From NCBI GenBank assembly GCA_020744225.1, contig JAGMWG010000003.1:2418001-2482000 (forward strand): a stretch of 64,000 nt of DNA, in the 5' to 3' direction. This document shows positions 43,850 through 54,569 of this stretch, piece by piece (within the stretch, counting starts at the first letter, position 1; every line of letters begins with the position of its first letter). A program made the position numbers and the translations under genes. Below the pieces are notes generated by a model that worked only from the letters and a program-made list of their open reading frames with translations, was not told where the DNA came from and ran no database searches. This DNA comes from Paraphoma chrysanthemicola (Eukaryota; Ascomycota; Dothideomycetes; Pleosporales; Phaeosphaeriaceae).

Positions 43850-44893
43850 CTAGCTCACCTCAAACCGTACAGTATGCACGTGGTTTCGCCCTCTCTCTAA
43901 AGGCTGTTCTTCCCCTGCCGTTGAGGTCGCTCGAACTGAGACAAAGTGTTTTCCGGAGCAAACGTCTACTGATACAGTATACTTCTGCCAACTGAAGCCT
44001 TGCCGTGGGTATATCTCCGCAAAAATCCAATCTGAAGTATCATCCAAGCGAATCTCTACAGTAGCAATTTCGACCGCACCCCATGCCCAGCCGTGTATGT
44101 TAATTGCCGGGCCATACAAACAAGCACCGGGTGCTGGATGGACGATCATCGAGTTTGGCTCAACTGCCCAGACAGGCGAGATCCCTGTAGCGCTAGCGCT
44201 GTCTTCGCGATTGTAAAAATGGCTTGCGAAGATTCCAGGGGCGCGTATGGACTTTACTGACAACCGAGACAGCCATTTTGTCGAATTTGTAGCGAACCAG
44301 CCTGGAACGACCAGTCGCACAGGACCTCCGCGTTCTGGACGGAGCGGTTCATTGTTCATCTTGTATGCGATGATGACTTCGTCGCTCATGGCCTTCTCGA
44401 TAGGTAGGTCTTTCTGGTAGCATTCTACGCTGTTTCCGGCGAACACTCCATAATCCAACCCTTCCGACCAAACGAAATTTGCTGAAGTTGATGGCCCTGC
44501 CATGCCCAGCATGGTGGAAAGTCGTACGCCACTCCAAACAACATTGCCAATCTTCCACAGATTTGTTTGCGAGGGATGTAAAGGACTCCCATAGCATTCA
44601 TGGAACGCAGTAATAGACGACTCGGGCAAACACTCCAATTCTTGGAGAGAGAATACAAGTGGTTTATCCACAAGCCCATCAACCACCAATTTCCACCGAG
44701 CGCGGTCCACCACAGCGACACCCATATGGTATTCTTCGAATAGCAGACCGTCTTGCGTGATATAATCGGACTGTACACACGGCTTTGGTGCCTGTAGCGA
44801 ATGCGATGGGCTACATACTTCCAAGCATGCGTCGCGTTCGCTCCGTCTCTTGGATCCTATCTGGCTATTCATTGGCGCGTGATCTTCTTCCAT
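43850..44893 (-). CDS. Sulfite-oxidase-family molybdenum enzyme
   Basis: A single exon of 347 residues starts at ATG 44891-44893. It follows the oxidoreductase molybdopterin-binding domain (PF00174): V-V-D-R-A-R-W-K-L-V-V-D-G, L-Q-E-L-E, the Mo-ligand Cys in F-H-E-C-Y-G-S-P, V-V-W-S-G-V-R-L, L-P-I-E-K-A, G-G-P-V-R-L-V-V-P-G-W-F, and K-W-L-S-R-L-S-V. The dimerisation domain follows (PF03404; I-N-I-H-G-W-A-W, V-E-I-R-L-D-D). There is no cytochrome b5 domain and no signal. Members oxidise sulfite or related substrates, or reduce nitrate when fused to other domains; the exact substrate is unclear. It faces a broken MOSC/reductase gene across a 760-bp divergent gap, and both depend on molybdenum cofactor. 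Confidence 0.85.
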   Translation of the reverse strand: MEEDHAPMNSQIGSKRRSERDACLEVCSPSHSLQAPKPCVQSDYITQDGLLFEEYHMGVAVVDRARWKLVVDGLVDKPLVFSLQELECLPESSITAFHECYGSPLHPSQTNLWKIGNVVWSGVRLSTMLGMAGPSTSANFVWSEGLDYGVFAGNSVECYQKDLPIEKAMSDEVIIAYKMNNEPLRPERGGPVRLVVPGWFATNSTKWLSRLSVKSIRAPGIFASHFYNREDSASATGISPVWAVEPNSMIVHPAPGACLYGPAINIHGWAWGAVEIATVEIRLDDTSDWIFAEIYPRQGFSWQKYTVSVDVCSGKHFVSVRATSTAGEEQPLERGRNHVHTVRFEVS

Positions 44894-45653
44894 AGCGTGA
44901 ACTGTGTGAATATATGCTATTGTCGTGCGATGAAGAGCAGATGTGTGAATGTGTAAGGGAACATGAGGGGCAGAATAGAACTTGGATGGAACCGTGATCT
45001 ATAAGACTAGGATTCTACGAGGTGGTCCAGAAGGATCCATTACCACTAGAGAGCAACCACGGTAGGTTTGAAGCTAACATAATAAAACGACCGTCGGCTT
45101 ATGTCGAGTGGACCTTCTACTTCTGGGATATAATCTTGGCGTGCTACCCTGAGCGGGACTAGTGTGGCTACGGCGGTCTGAGGCAAAACCGCGTCTGACC
45201 TGCCACGTGCCTGCTCACGTACACAGTATTGGATACAGGCTTATGTATGATCGGTAAAAGAATTCCGGCGTGGGAAATTGTAGGATCCACTTTTTCGCAA
45301 CAATGACTCATCGAAAAAAGATTTGCGCGAAACAACAAGCCTTTGACGGTCAGCCTTCCCCCCAGTCTCGCTCAAGACTCCGACCGGAGTAGGAACAACA
45401 TACATAATACCAGACCTCCCACTAATTTTCCATGCTGAAAACTTCCTACACACTCCGAGACAAAGTCAATGTGACATGTAGTACATGAGTCATTTGGCTT
45501 CCCTACTACAGTAATTATAAAGGAACATGTTTCCCATCCTCAACATCGCAATCAACATAATTAAGACCACTGCAGTTGAGGGGAGATTAATTGAGCTTCT
45601 ACGCACCCGCTCGCACCATCCAAGCGGCGCCTTCTCCCAAGAGCATATTTAAA
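44894..45653. promoter_or_regulatory. Divergent region between the two molybdenum-related genes
   Basis: It should hold both promoters. No specific motif identified; the minus-strand frame at 45241-45453 has no domain. Confidence 0.35.
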
Positions 45654-47336
45654 ATGACACCTAGCATTGACCTTCCCCCCATTGAAATCCCTCCCCGCAC
45701 CACCCTCAAACAAATCCGCACCTCCAAGCTCCGACCCTTTGGCAACGTCCTCTCCGGCATCGACAAGCAATCCCGCACCGGCAAGCTCTACGTCTCGTCC
45801 CTCGGGCTTCCCGACGACGAGCACGATCTTACCTTTCACGGTGGAATCGACAAAGCCATCCACCAGTACTGCTCCGCCAACTATTCCTTCTGGCTCAACT
45901 TATTCCCCTCGCCCGTGATCTGTGCGCGCTTTGTGCCCGGAGGCTTCGGTGAGAATCTTGTCGCGGATGGCTTTGACGAGAGTACATCTGCATCGGCGAC
46001 CTGGTGAGCATTGGCCCTCCAGATTCTCTTCTTACCGGCGGTAGCAATGGTTGCCTTCTGGAGGTTAGTTTGCCGAGGCAGCCTTGCTTTAAATTGAATC
46101 AGCGGTTTGGGATTAAGAACTTTGCTCCTCGCACCCATCAGGAGGCTAAGACGGGATGGTATTACCGTGTGAAAGAGGAGGGCTGGATCGAAGAGGGATG
46201 GAAATCCAAATCGTTCAGAGGAGCCATTCTAGGTGGTCGATTGTCCGGCTGCACCACTACATCCATCGAGACAAGACAGATGTTGCCGTGATGCAGCATC
46301 TCATGGCGACTGAGGTGATGGGCGACGAGTGTAAGGAGGTTTTTAAAGAGAGGTGACAAAAGATTCAGGAAAAGGAGGCTGCCATAAAGAGGGCTCCGGA
46401 AACGTGGAAGGATCTCAAAGTTAAGAAGAAATCCTTAGAGACGCCGCGGATAGTTCGGCTTGATGTCGAAGTGGTTCAGAAATCCGGGCAACCCAGTGAC
46501 ATCGCTGCTGGCAGTCATGCCTTGATCAAGCTCCCCAACGGATTGAAACGGGCGTACTCCGTCGTCAGTGGTAACACTGACTCTTTGGTGCTCGGAGTGG
46601 CCCGAGATGACAACAGCCGTGGCGGATCGAGTTATATCCGCGACAGTCTCCTTCTGGGGGCATAATATCTTTAGGGGCAATCTCCCAGAGTTTCCCCAGG
46701 GACAAGATGGCCTCAAATCATATTTTTATCGCCGGAGGCATTGAAATCGCAGCATTTCTGGCCATGATGAAACGTCTCAGGGATATCAACCAAACCTTCC
46801 ACCTTCATTAGGCCATCAGGGAATCTAACGATGTTGCATTTATGTCCTTGCTGTCCAAACTCGGTCCCAACATCAACATCTATGATAAGTCCAAGGGGCA
46901 GCGCTTGGACATTACCGATATCTTAAAGAATCGGGTTTGGAATAGCCACGCATATATCTGCGGGCCACAGCGCATGATAGATGCAGCCGTAGAAACTGCC
47001 ACTGCCGTAGGCATGACTTCTAACGAAGTGCACTATGAGGTCTTTCACGCCGATCTGTCCGGAGACCCTTTCTCTGTGGAAGACGTCTCCAAAGAAAGGA
47101 AGGCTGTTCTGCAAGTCAAAGCCGAGCAGACGCTCTTGGATGTAATGAGAGATGCGGGCTTCGAGATAGGCAGCTCCTGTGAGGCAGGTAACTGTGGAAC
47201 TTGCAGAGTCCCCGTCAGATACGGAAGGGTGCAGCACCGAGGCTCTGCTCTTACCGAAACAGAACAGAAGGCCGAGATGTTGGCATGTGTTTCCCGAGGC
47301 ATTGGTCACATCGTCGTCGGAGTGCCCGAAGGCTGA
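45654..47336 (+). pseudogene. MOSC domain / ferredoxin-reductase fusion, broken
   Basis: From ATG 45654 the frame encodes a MOSC domain (L-T-F-H-G-G-I-D-K-A-I-H-Q-Y and F-V-P-G-G-F-G-E-N-L). A one-base shift near 45985 is needed to reach Y-I-C-I-G-D-L-V-S-I-G, another near 46230 to reach V-R-L-H-H-Y-I-H-R-D. There is a TGA at 46354, a further shift near 46660, and a TAG at 46818. The reductase half is recognisable (H-A-L-I-K-L-P-N-G-L-K-R-A-Y-S-V-V-S-G, F-I-A-G-G-I, Y-I-C-G-P-Q-R-M-I), and the last part (46842-47336) carries the 2Fe-2S motif C-E-A-G-N-C-G-T-C and a final Cys. Intact fungal homologues reduce through FMN and 2Fe-2S to a MOSC molybdenum centre. Here the gene has at least three frameshifts and two stops. 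Confidence 0.8.
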
Positions 47337-47690
47337 ACCCGTTGGCATGGAAATCGATTTGATCGAAATATTCGACGCTAGTATCAAAGCTGCAGCGCTC
47401 GATACTACCTACGCACATTCACGCGGTGGAGGTACGCTCATGCCGGAAACTCTTGGAGCTTGCGTAATACAGAGCTAAAGATGTATGGTGTGAAGAATCT
47501 GAGAATCGTCGGCGCCAGCATTATGCGCTCAGTCCGGCGGCTCATCTTCAGGCTATGATGTATGCTGCTGCGGAGAAGGCCGCAGATATCACCAAAGGGG
47601 TTAGATCGTCGCATTGCGCATTGTCGACTATGATTTCGACGAGTTTTCATAAGCTTGTTGAGTTCCAAGACTTAGCGTGTAGTGTTTCTA
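47337..47690 (+). pseudogene. C-terminal remnant of a GMC oxidoreductase
   Basis: Near 47405-47520 the plus strand reads T-E-L-K-M-Y-G-V-K-N-L-R-I-V-G-A-S-I-M. After a one-base shift come L-S-P-A-A-H-L-Q-A-M-M-Y-A-A-A-E-K-A-A-D-I. This is the C-terminal FAD-binding end of glucose-methanol-choline oxidoreductases. The rest of the gene is absent, so it is a relic beside the broken MOSC fusion. Confidence 0.6.
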
Positions 47691-48138
47691 CAACCGATGC
47701 ACCCGAAGACGAAAGTGAAGGAATATGGTGATAGTGCGGTTAGTCCCCAAACGCCCCCCATTGAAGGCAGATTTTTGCCTTATACTGCCCGTGCTCCTTG
47801 CGACGGATATGCGGGGTTTCAAACAATTCGGGCCTCTTCCGAAATTGGTAATACTTTCGGTTCTCGAAAGGGCAGCTCTAAGCGAGACAGTAGCGGCTGC
47901 AAGCGCCAAAAGTAGGCAGGCAGCAAGCACAATCGAATTTGTAAGCTCCAGTCTTGACCTCATCCTTCGCGCGCAGGTGACGTACATCTCGAAAGCTCTA
48001 AATGATATTTTAGACGTGTGCCTACTAGGTTCGAAATCGTTGCGTGCGCAATTTTTATCCTTTGTCTAGCTAGCAACGTTGGGAAGACGGCTACGTCACT
48101 TACTTACCCCACGACCACTTTCTAAACCCCCATTACAA
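47691..48138. other. Gap upstream of the enoyl reductase gene
   Basis: It should hold the reductase promoter. Overlapping frames on both strands lack motifs. Confidence 0.35.
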
Positions 48139-49435
48139 ATGGCCGAGCAAGCACTCGCACAAGTCCAGCGTCTTGGGAATGGTAATGCACCACAACTGGT
48201 CCTTGAGTCCATTGCGGTGCCCCGACCGGCTGATGACGAGGTGCTGGTCAAGATATCATACGTGGGACAAAACCCAACTGATGGTGAGTTCTGCAGGATA
48301 GAAACAACACAGTTGAATCCAATGCTGATGCAGTTGTAGTGCAGTCTTTTGACTCGAATGCATTTGGCGACGGTGCGATTCTGGGCTGCGACTTTGTCGG
48401 TACGGTCACAGAGACCGACAAAGGCGTGACTCGAGCGGCCAAGGGCGATGTCATTGCCGGGTTGATCTGGGGCGGTAAGAACATCAACTCTTGGCCTATT
48501 ATTACGACGACACTGATCTGATCAAACGCAGGCGAAATCAAGGGACTGGGGGCATACAGCCAGTACACGCTTGCCGACCAACGCATCAGCTTCAAGGTGC
48601 CCAAGTCAATCTCGTACGCCGAAGCTGCTACCGTGCCCTTGGCGTCTGCAACTGCCTGGCTTGCTCTCTTCTCAGAGGGCAGTCTGCACATCAACCGCCA
48701 GGCAGGCAAAGACACTGCCGTCCTCATTTGGGGCGGAAGTTGTACGTATCCCCTGCGTCAACCCTGCACTTCGCTCCTAGCTAACTGAACCGCCCCCTCT
48801 TTCTAGCTAGCGTCGGTGCCTACGCCATACAAATAGCAGCCCTCCACGGTTTCAAGGTCATCACGACATGCAGTCCGCGCCATTTCGAGCGCGTCAAGGC
48901 CCTCGGCGCCGACTACGCCTTTGACTACCGCGCCGACGATGTCGTCGACTGCATCAGACGCGCTGCGCCGAATCTGGAATACGTCTTCGACACGATTGGA
49001 GCCGGGCAGTCGTCCGCCACGGCATCACAGGCTCTCTGCGAACAGGGCGGCACCCTCTGCACCGTGCGGCCCGGAAAGGCAAACACGGAAAGCGTAACGG
49101 CGCGCACAAAAGTCACCGATGTGCTCGTGTGGACTGCCTTCCTCAAGGATCATCGATACGGCGACTTCTTCTGGCCGGTAAGTTTTGGGCGTCGAAGAAA
49201 AAGAGAAATGCAATTACAAGCCCTGGACGACTAACGGTACTACCAGGCAAATAAGGACGATCATGAATTGGCTTCAGAGCTGTTTGAGAAGTTGCCTGGT
49301 TGGTTGGATGATGGGACGATCAAGCCCAGTGTGCCCAGGGTGCTCAAGGGGCTGGAGACGGTTCCGGAGGGATTCCAGGAATACCGCGACGGGAACATCT
49401 CGGGATACAAGATTGTGTTTGACTTTAAGAGCTAG
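48139..49435 (+). CDS. Zinc-type medium-chain dehydrogenase/reductase (ToxD / trans-enoyl-reductase-like)
   Basis: Five exons (48139-48283, 48340-48474, 48532-48741, 48807-49177, 49247-49435) join in phase to 349 residues; donors are GTGAGT, GTAAGA, GTACGT and GTAAGT. The N-terminal GroES-like part includes V-P-R-P-A-D-D-E-V-L-V-K and G-C-D-F-V-G-T-V. The Rossmann part includes I-W-G-G-S-S-S-V-G-A-Y-A-I-Q and G-A-D-Y-A-F-D-Y. Zinc ligands are not evident, as in the trans-acting enoyl reductases of polyketide pathways. The enzyme probably reduces an enoyl or quinone substrate with NADPH. No polyketide synthase lies in the window; a Baeyer-Villiger-type monooxygenase is the next gene. Intact. 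Confidence 0.88.
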
Positions 49436-49950
49436 GGGAGAGTTCAACTTAGCCGTAACGAGAAGCTTTTAATTCACAGTAAATGGAGAGAAAGATGGGA
49501 AACCCCTTCAGTCATGGGGAACTATACGGTGATGATGGGATTTTTTGCATTGCAAACATCGAACATACGTTGTGGTCGTTGTGGGAGATGATGTTGAATG
49601 CTACTTGCGCTCTGTACTGTCAGAGCCCAATGCATTTCGCCACACGCCGAATACCGTAACTCGGCGCTGAATCCGCACAGAGTCTTGGCCACACGTGTTT
49701 GAGAAGAAACAAAATTGGTTCACTGGTGATTTTATAGGGTATCCATCGATACTGATGACAGTCGCCAAGTTTTAATTCACCGCCCAATCTTTGCAAATAC
49801 ATCCATGTCACAAATGGACCAATGCTTTTGAAAAACGTACGTATGTAAAATTGCTAACCGTGTATATACAAATGAAGACATGACACGACATGATGTGCGC
49901 GTAAGACAGCCGTTCTATAGCCAATGCGAGCACATCCGAACTTCAGACGT
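49436..49950. other. Convergent gap
   Basis: The 3' ends of the enoyl reductase (plus) and the monooxygenase (minus) meet here. No gene recognised. Confidence 0.4.
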
Positions 49951-51740
49951 CTATGTGAGTTTATCAAAGTTGATCAAAGCATGACGTTGCCACTGCTGCA
50001 ACAATGCCAACGGCTTCTCCCAATCCGACACCGACGAGACAGTCAAGAGCGCAACGCCCAGCCCCACAATTGCGCCCACCAACAGCTTGCCTGTTGACGA
50101 CTGGTCTTGCAGACGGCCCTGCTTCTTGATATTAAAGTCGGACCAGGTGGGGAAGATGGTGCGCAGCCAGTACTTGAACATGGGGTCTGGGTAGATGAAG
50201 GTGTTCTTCTTGGTCTTGGGATCCATCCACCAGCTCTGGCAGCCGCTGTTGAAGACGAGATGCTTGAGCTTGGAGTGCACCCATGACAAGTCGCGGGCCT
50301 GTGCTTCGGGCTTGACGGCAATGGAGTCGGCGGGGTCGCGGCCGCACAGAACGGGCCGCAGGAGCCGGCAGCTGTAGTTGATCTGGCACTCTGAATGGAA
50401 GATAACCGAGTGTTGGCCCGTGGCGGCGTTGGGGCCGTACAGCACGAAGAGGTTGGGGAAGCCGGTGACGACTGTGCCCTTGTATGCCTCGGCGCCTCCG
50501 GCTGCGTCCCACATGTTGTGCATGTCTTGCCCGCCAATGCCCTTGATCTCCATGGGGAATAGCCATTTCTGTGTGGCGAAGCCGGTAGCGTAGACGATAA
50601 CATCAGCTGGGTAGGTAGCTCCCGTCTCGGTTTCGACGTGGTTCTTGCTGATCTTGATGACCCTGTCCTTGGCGAGATACATGTTGGGCGAGTGCAAGCA
50701 GGCGAGGTAGGTTTGCGTATTCACACGGCGCTTGCATCCCGGCTCGTAATCTGGCATGAGGATATCACGATACTGCTTGGGTGCATCGTTCTCGACGTAT
50801 TGCCTCGTGGCTTCGCGAGTTTTGTTCCTCAGGCGCAGTCCGTTTTGGGTCATGTAGAAGGAGTAGAAGGTGCTTTCGAGCTGCCAGGCGAGGTAAACGC
50901 GGTACATTCTCGCAGCGAACGGAACGTATCTCATGGTTGATTTCCACAGCCCTGAGTAAACTGGGTTTCCCTTTTATTTTTGCGTCAGTAGGCGCTCGCG
51001 ATACAGTGGCATGGAGACGACTCACTCTCTTTGTCCACCAATGGGCGCTCTTGACTAGCTGAGTGACTTTGCCGCGAGGTGCCACTTCTCGGACGAGCTC
51101 AGGCACGAACTGCGTAGCTGATGCACCATTTCCAAGGACAACGACATTCTTGTTCTTGACAACAACGGAATGGTCCCACCGAGCGCTGTGGAAAATCTTG
51201 CCTTGAAAGTCGGCAGCACCTTCAATGTCGGGCACATTGGGTCTGTCCAGCGTGCCGATTGCGCTCACAACTACGGGTGCCTCCCGCACAAACGTGTCTC
51301 CGGTGACGGTGTCCTCAAATGTGCAGGTCCAGAGCTGGCGGGCGTTATCCCAGACCATGCTCTTGCACATGGCGTTGAAGCGGCAGTGAGAGACAATGTT
51401 GTATTTCTCGGCCACGGAGAGGAAGTCTGTCACGGGTTTAGCAAAGGTTCCCAGCGTGTGCGCATCAAGGGCGCAAAGCAGACTGACAGGCATGAAGTTC
51501 GTCGCGGCCAGGGTACATGCTGGACCAGTCCGGCTTCAAGGCAAAGCTGTACGAGTAGAAGTGACTTGGAATGTCACATGCGCACGCTGGATAGCGGTTG
51601 TGCCACCATGTGCCGCCGACATTGTCAGACTTCTCGTAGATGGTGAAGTTGTTGTGGCCGAGCAGGCGCTTAAGCTGGACCGCCATACCGAGGCCAGAGA
51701 TGCCTCCGCCAATGATGATGACTTCCTTCTGAGGAGCCAT
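49951..51740 (-). CDS. Baeyer-Villiger-type flavin monooxygenase
   Basis: Exons 51488-51740, 51026-51426 and 49951-50970 join in phase to 557 residues. The second intron ends in AAAAG rather than a pyrimidine-rich acceptor, but only this keeps the frame (W-W-T-K-R then G-N-P-V-Y-S). The FAD site is I-I-I-G-G-G-I-S-G-L-G-M-A at residues 8-20. The family fingerprint F-Q-G-K-I-F-H-S-A-R-W-D is present, as is the second dinucleotide site V-V-L-G-N-G-A-S-A-T-Q. A-T-G-F-A-T and L-Y-G-P-N follow. Near the C-terminus is a hydrophobic segment (A-I-V-G-L-G-V-A-L-L-T-V) that may anchor it to a membrane. It inserts oxygen next to a ketone or hydroxylates using NADPH and O2. It is divergent from a Zn2Cys6 regulator. 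Confidence 0.9.
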
Positions 51741-52179
51741 GGCGACGAGCACGATCCGAGTGGCTTCGAGTCGGGGGAGATGGTCTTTGGCATTCAGAGG
51801 TGCAGGCGTGCAGGCAGGTAGGCGTGAGTGAGCTGGCGAGAGAGGACATGGTTACGTGCTGGCTATATACTACCATAGAGGCTCATGGCGACGAGCAGAG
51901 CATCTATCTCGCGCTTCCCCATACTGCCGTTGCGGCGCTTCGAGTTGCCTTGTTGCGTTGCTGGGGGCGGGGCGGGGTGCTTAAGCGACCAGGCGGGGTC
52001 AGCTGCCGCTTGCCGTTAACTTAACTCAGTGCACAGGGCGCCGGGCGCTTTTGGCCAGGTACAAGTATATGGGCAATTGCAAGCACACGCGCGCCTTCTG
52101 GCATGCATCCCATTTGCATCCCACTGTTACAGCACACCTTCTTCCCCAATCATTCGTCGTGTGCAGCACGTCCGCGGCC
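51741..52179. promoter_or_regulatory. Divergent promoter, monooxygenase / Zn2Cys6 regulator
   Basis: A 439-bp gap between two divergent start codons. It has CGG-like triplets but no clear paired site. Its layout suggests the regulator acts on its neighbour. Confidence 0.45.
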
Positions 52180-54377
52180 ATGGCTGGAGGCCCAGCGCCG
52201 GTTCGGGTTGCCCATCGCACACGGTCTCGATCGGGATGGTAAGCTTCAAGGGCCTCTCCTGTCGCACTCGCAGCGCAGCGCTAAGAATGCAAACCCAAGC
52301 CTGTGCTGTCGTCGCAGAAGGAGGAAATGTGCGCCCGCCCCCAAACCCCGCAAAGTTTCGCTGCAGCTGACCCGGCCCACCATAGGCGATGGCGCCCAAC
52401 CGCAGTGCCGGAACTGTCGCGAGCGCGGTGAGGAGTGTCGCTGGGGTCTGAAGGCGTCGTTTCACCCGTCCAGGTCGCTCCAGCTCTCCAGTCAAGATCG
52501 CGCCGCCCTGCTGGCTGTTGAGGAGGAGCGACACTTACCCGTCCACAGCGTCCAGATTGTCGACGACACGCATCAGGTTGAGCGCGAATATCGCTGCCAT
52601 CAGCGCTTATGGCCACCCGCACCTGTCGCGAGGGTGGACGTGGACGTGGACGTTGACGTTGAGGCTAGTACTGGAGGCTTGGAGCTCACTCTGCCAGGTT
52701 TGGCCGTCTCAGAGGGGAGCGGTCTCCACATCGCCGCCGACTCCATCGCAACGGCGCAAGGCGGCCCTCTTGCCGACCATGGGCCATCTTTTCACAGTGC
52801 AACTCCGTCTTCAGTTCGGCTTCGTCAATCACATGAGGACATCGCCTCCTCAACGAGCCCGTACGTCCCACCCTTCTCGCTTGGCCAAGCCGTCTCGCTC
52901 AACGCATCGCCCCTACCCGAGCCAGACCTGCCTGTGTCTACAGTAGAACAGGCCCGGCTCATTTCGGCCTATCTGCGAGAAACGGGGACCTGGTGTGAAA
53001 CGACGGATTCAGACATGCACTTCACCCAGTCCAGCGTCCATGAGATAATGGAGAACAAAGCATTTGCAGCCGCGGCCATGGCCCTTGCATCCCGCCAGCT
53101 CGATGCCCTGAGGCATCGCCAGCGGCAGGTAACGCTTGGACTCTACCAGCACGCCATCCAGCTACTCATTCATCACGATCCTTCTCAAGCCGATGCAGTT
53201 ATATTGGCCACTTGTACTTTGCTTTGCGTCTACGAAATGATGGCGTCTGATGTTGGCGAGTGGAGGCGCCATCTCAAGGTTGGTCTCTCGAAACGTTAGC
53301 CGGTTGCCGATAGTGACTTCTCTCTTTGGCAGGGCTGCGCAGGGCTTCTGGGCACCAAAAAGTGGAATGGTTCCAGTAAAGGCATCGTAAACGCTTGCTT
53401 CTGGGCTTTCGCACGTATAGGTAGGTGTTGCTCACGTGACTTGATGTGCGCCTGCTCATGCCTTTTCAGACGTATGGGCGGCCTTCATGATTGGAGAGGA
53501 AACGCTGATGCCAACCGACTATTGGGTGGATGACAGCACCGTGCACTCGGTTGCCGCGACTGGAACGATTGATGCCTACTGTAATCTCGCCACGCTCATC
53601 TTCGCCAAGATAGCGAACTTCATCGCGGAGAGTCGCAAACGATCGACACGTTCGGTTGATCAGGCGTCGACGACCAATGGTTTGTGGCGTGAATTACAAG
53701 ATTGGCGCGCTTACCGCCCTAAGCAAGTTCTTCCACTCCTTAGATCTGAGGCAGCTCAGAACAGCCCCTTCCAGACCATTCTATACACCCACTCCTCATC
53801 GAGTAAGGCAAAACCATTGTCTGGTTGACACTGTACTTACTGTTTTCTTCAGTTTGTGGTAACACGTTTTACCACTCCGGGTCAATCCTTCTATTACAAA
53901 CAGGGAACGTTAGGCAAGATAGGACATGCGTAGATACAGATCAGGTAGATGGCTCTCCACCGGGATAACATCGTACACTACGCGATGCTGACACCGAAAC
54001 TCCAGTATAACCCAGTCTGGCACGCCAAGGAGCTTGGTGGAATCAGTGTATCCAACCCGTCGCAGTATGTCCAGCGCCTCCCGTTCGAAGCTATAGCCTC
54101 GACACCGATCATATAGAAACTGCTGACAAGCTTCCAAAGTGCCAATTGGGTCAATCAGTTGCAGCCGCTTTACCTTGCTGGCAAGGTGTTCTGTGATGGT
54201 TCGGCTAAGCGACACAGTGTCTCGTCGCGGATGGGTGAAGATGAAGCCTCAGCTGACGACGAGTATCCGGCGGAGAAAATTGCTCTCTTGAAGCACTTGG
54301 CAAAGATTGAACGGGAAACTGGTTGGAATACTTCTAGTAGAGCATCAGATCTTAGAAAACTCTGGGGAATCGAATAA
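52180..54377 (+). CDS. Zn2Cys6 transcription factor
   Basis: The start at ATG 52180 is chosen because two small introns then build a perfect zinc cluster. Exons 52180-52238, 52300-52328 and 52386-53278 give S-G-C-L-C-C-R-R-R-R-R-K-C, then D-G-A-Q-P-Q-C-R-N-C, and the last Cys in G-E-E-C-R-W-G. Further exons are 53333-53420, 53470-53802 and 53853 onward, with the fungal regulator core (I-C-G-N-T-F-Y-H-S-G-S-I-L-L-L-Q). A frame change between about 53909 and 53949 needs a 40-base-class intron (GTTAGG to GTAG) or hides an indel. After that come W-H-A-K-E-L-G-G-I, an intron 54065-54139, N-W-V-N-Q-L-Q-P-L-Y, and I-E-R-E-T-G-W near the end. Nuclear DNA-binding regulator, probably of the adjacent monooxygenase. 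Confidence 0.78.
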
Positions 54378-54569
54378 TACAACTGACCCACCATTTCCAT
54401 ACATCTCTCAAAATATGGATTCACTGTTTTTCTACAGCCCGACGTCACACCCGAAACAAGCAATGTTCGTATTGACCATCATTCTCCGCAACCATTCTTC
54501 CGCCGCGTACATCAACGGCCCTAGCCACGACCACACGCCTCGTCAGACGCAAACTGAGTTAATTCCTGC

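Noticed and set aside
48079..48138. Longer N-terminus of the enoyl reductase
   Set aside because: It would need a TTG start; the ATG at 48139 begins a standard family N-terminus.
53910..54463. Two overlapping minus-strand frames after the Zn2Cys6 gene
   Set aside because: The plus strand here carries the regulator's C-terminal motifs with a good intron (54065-54139), so the minus frames are shadows.
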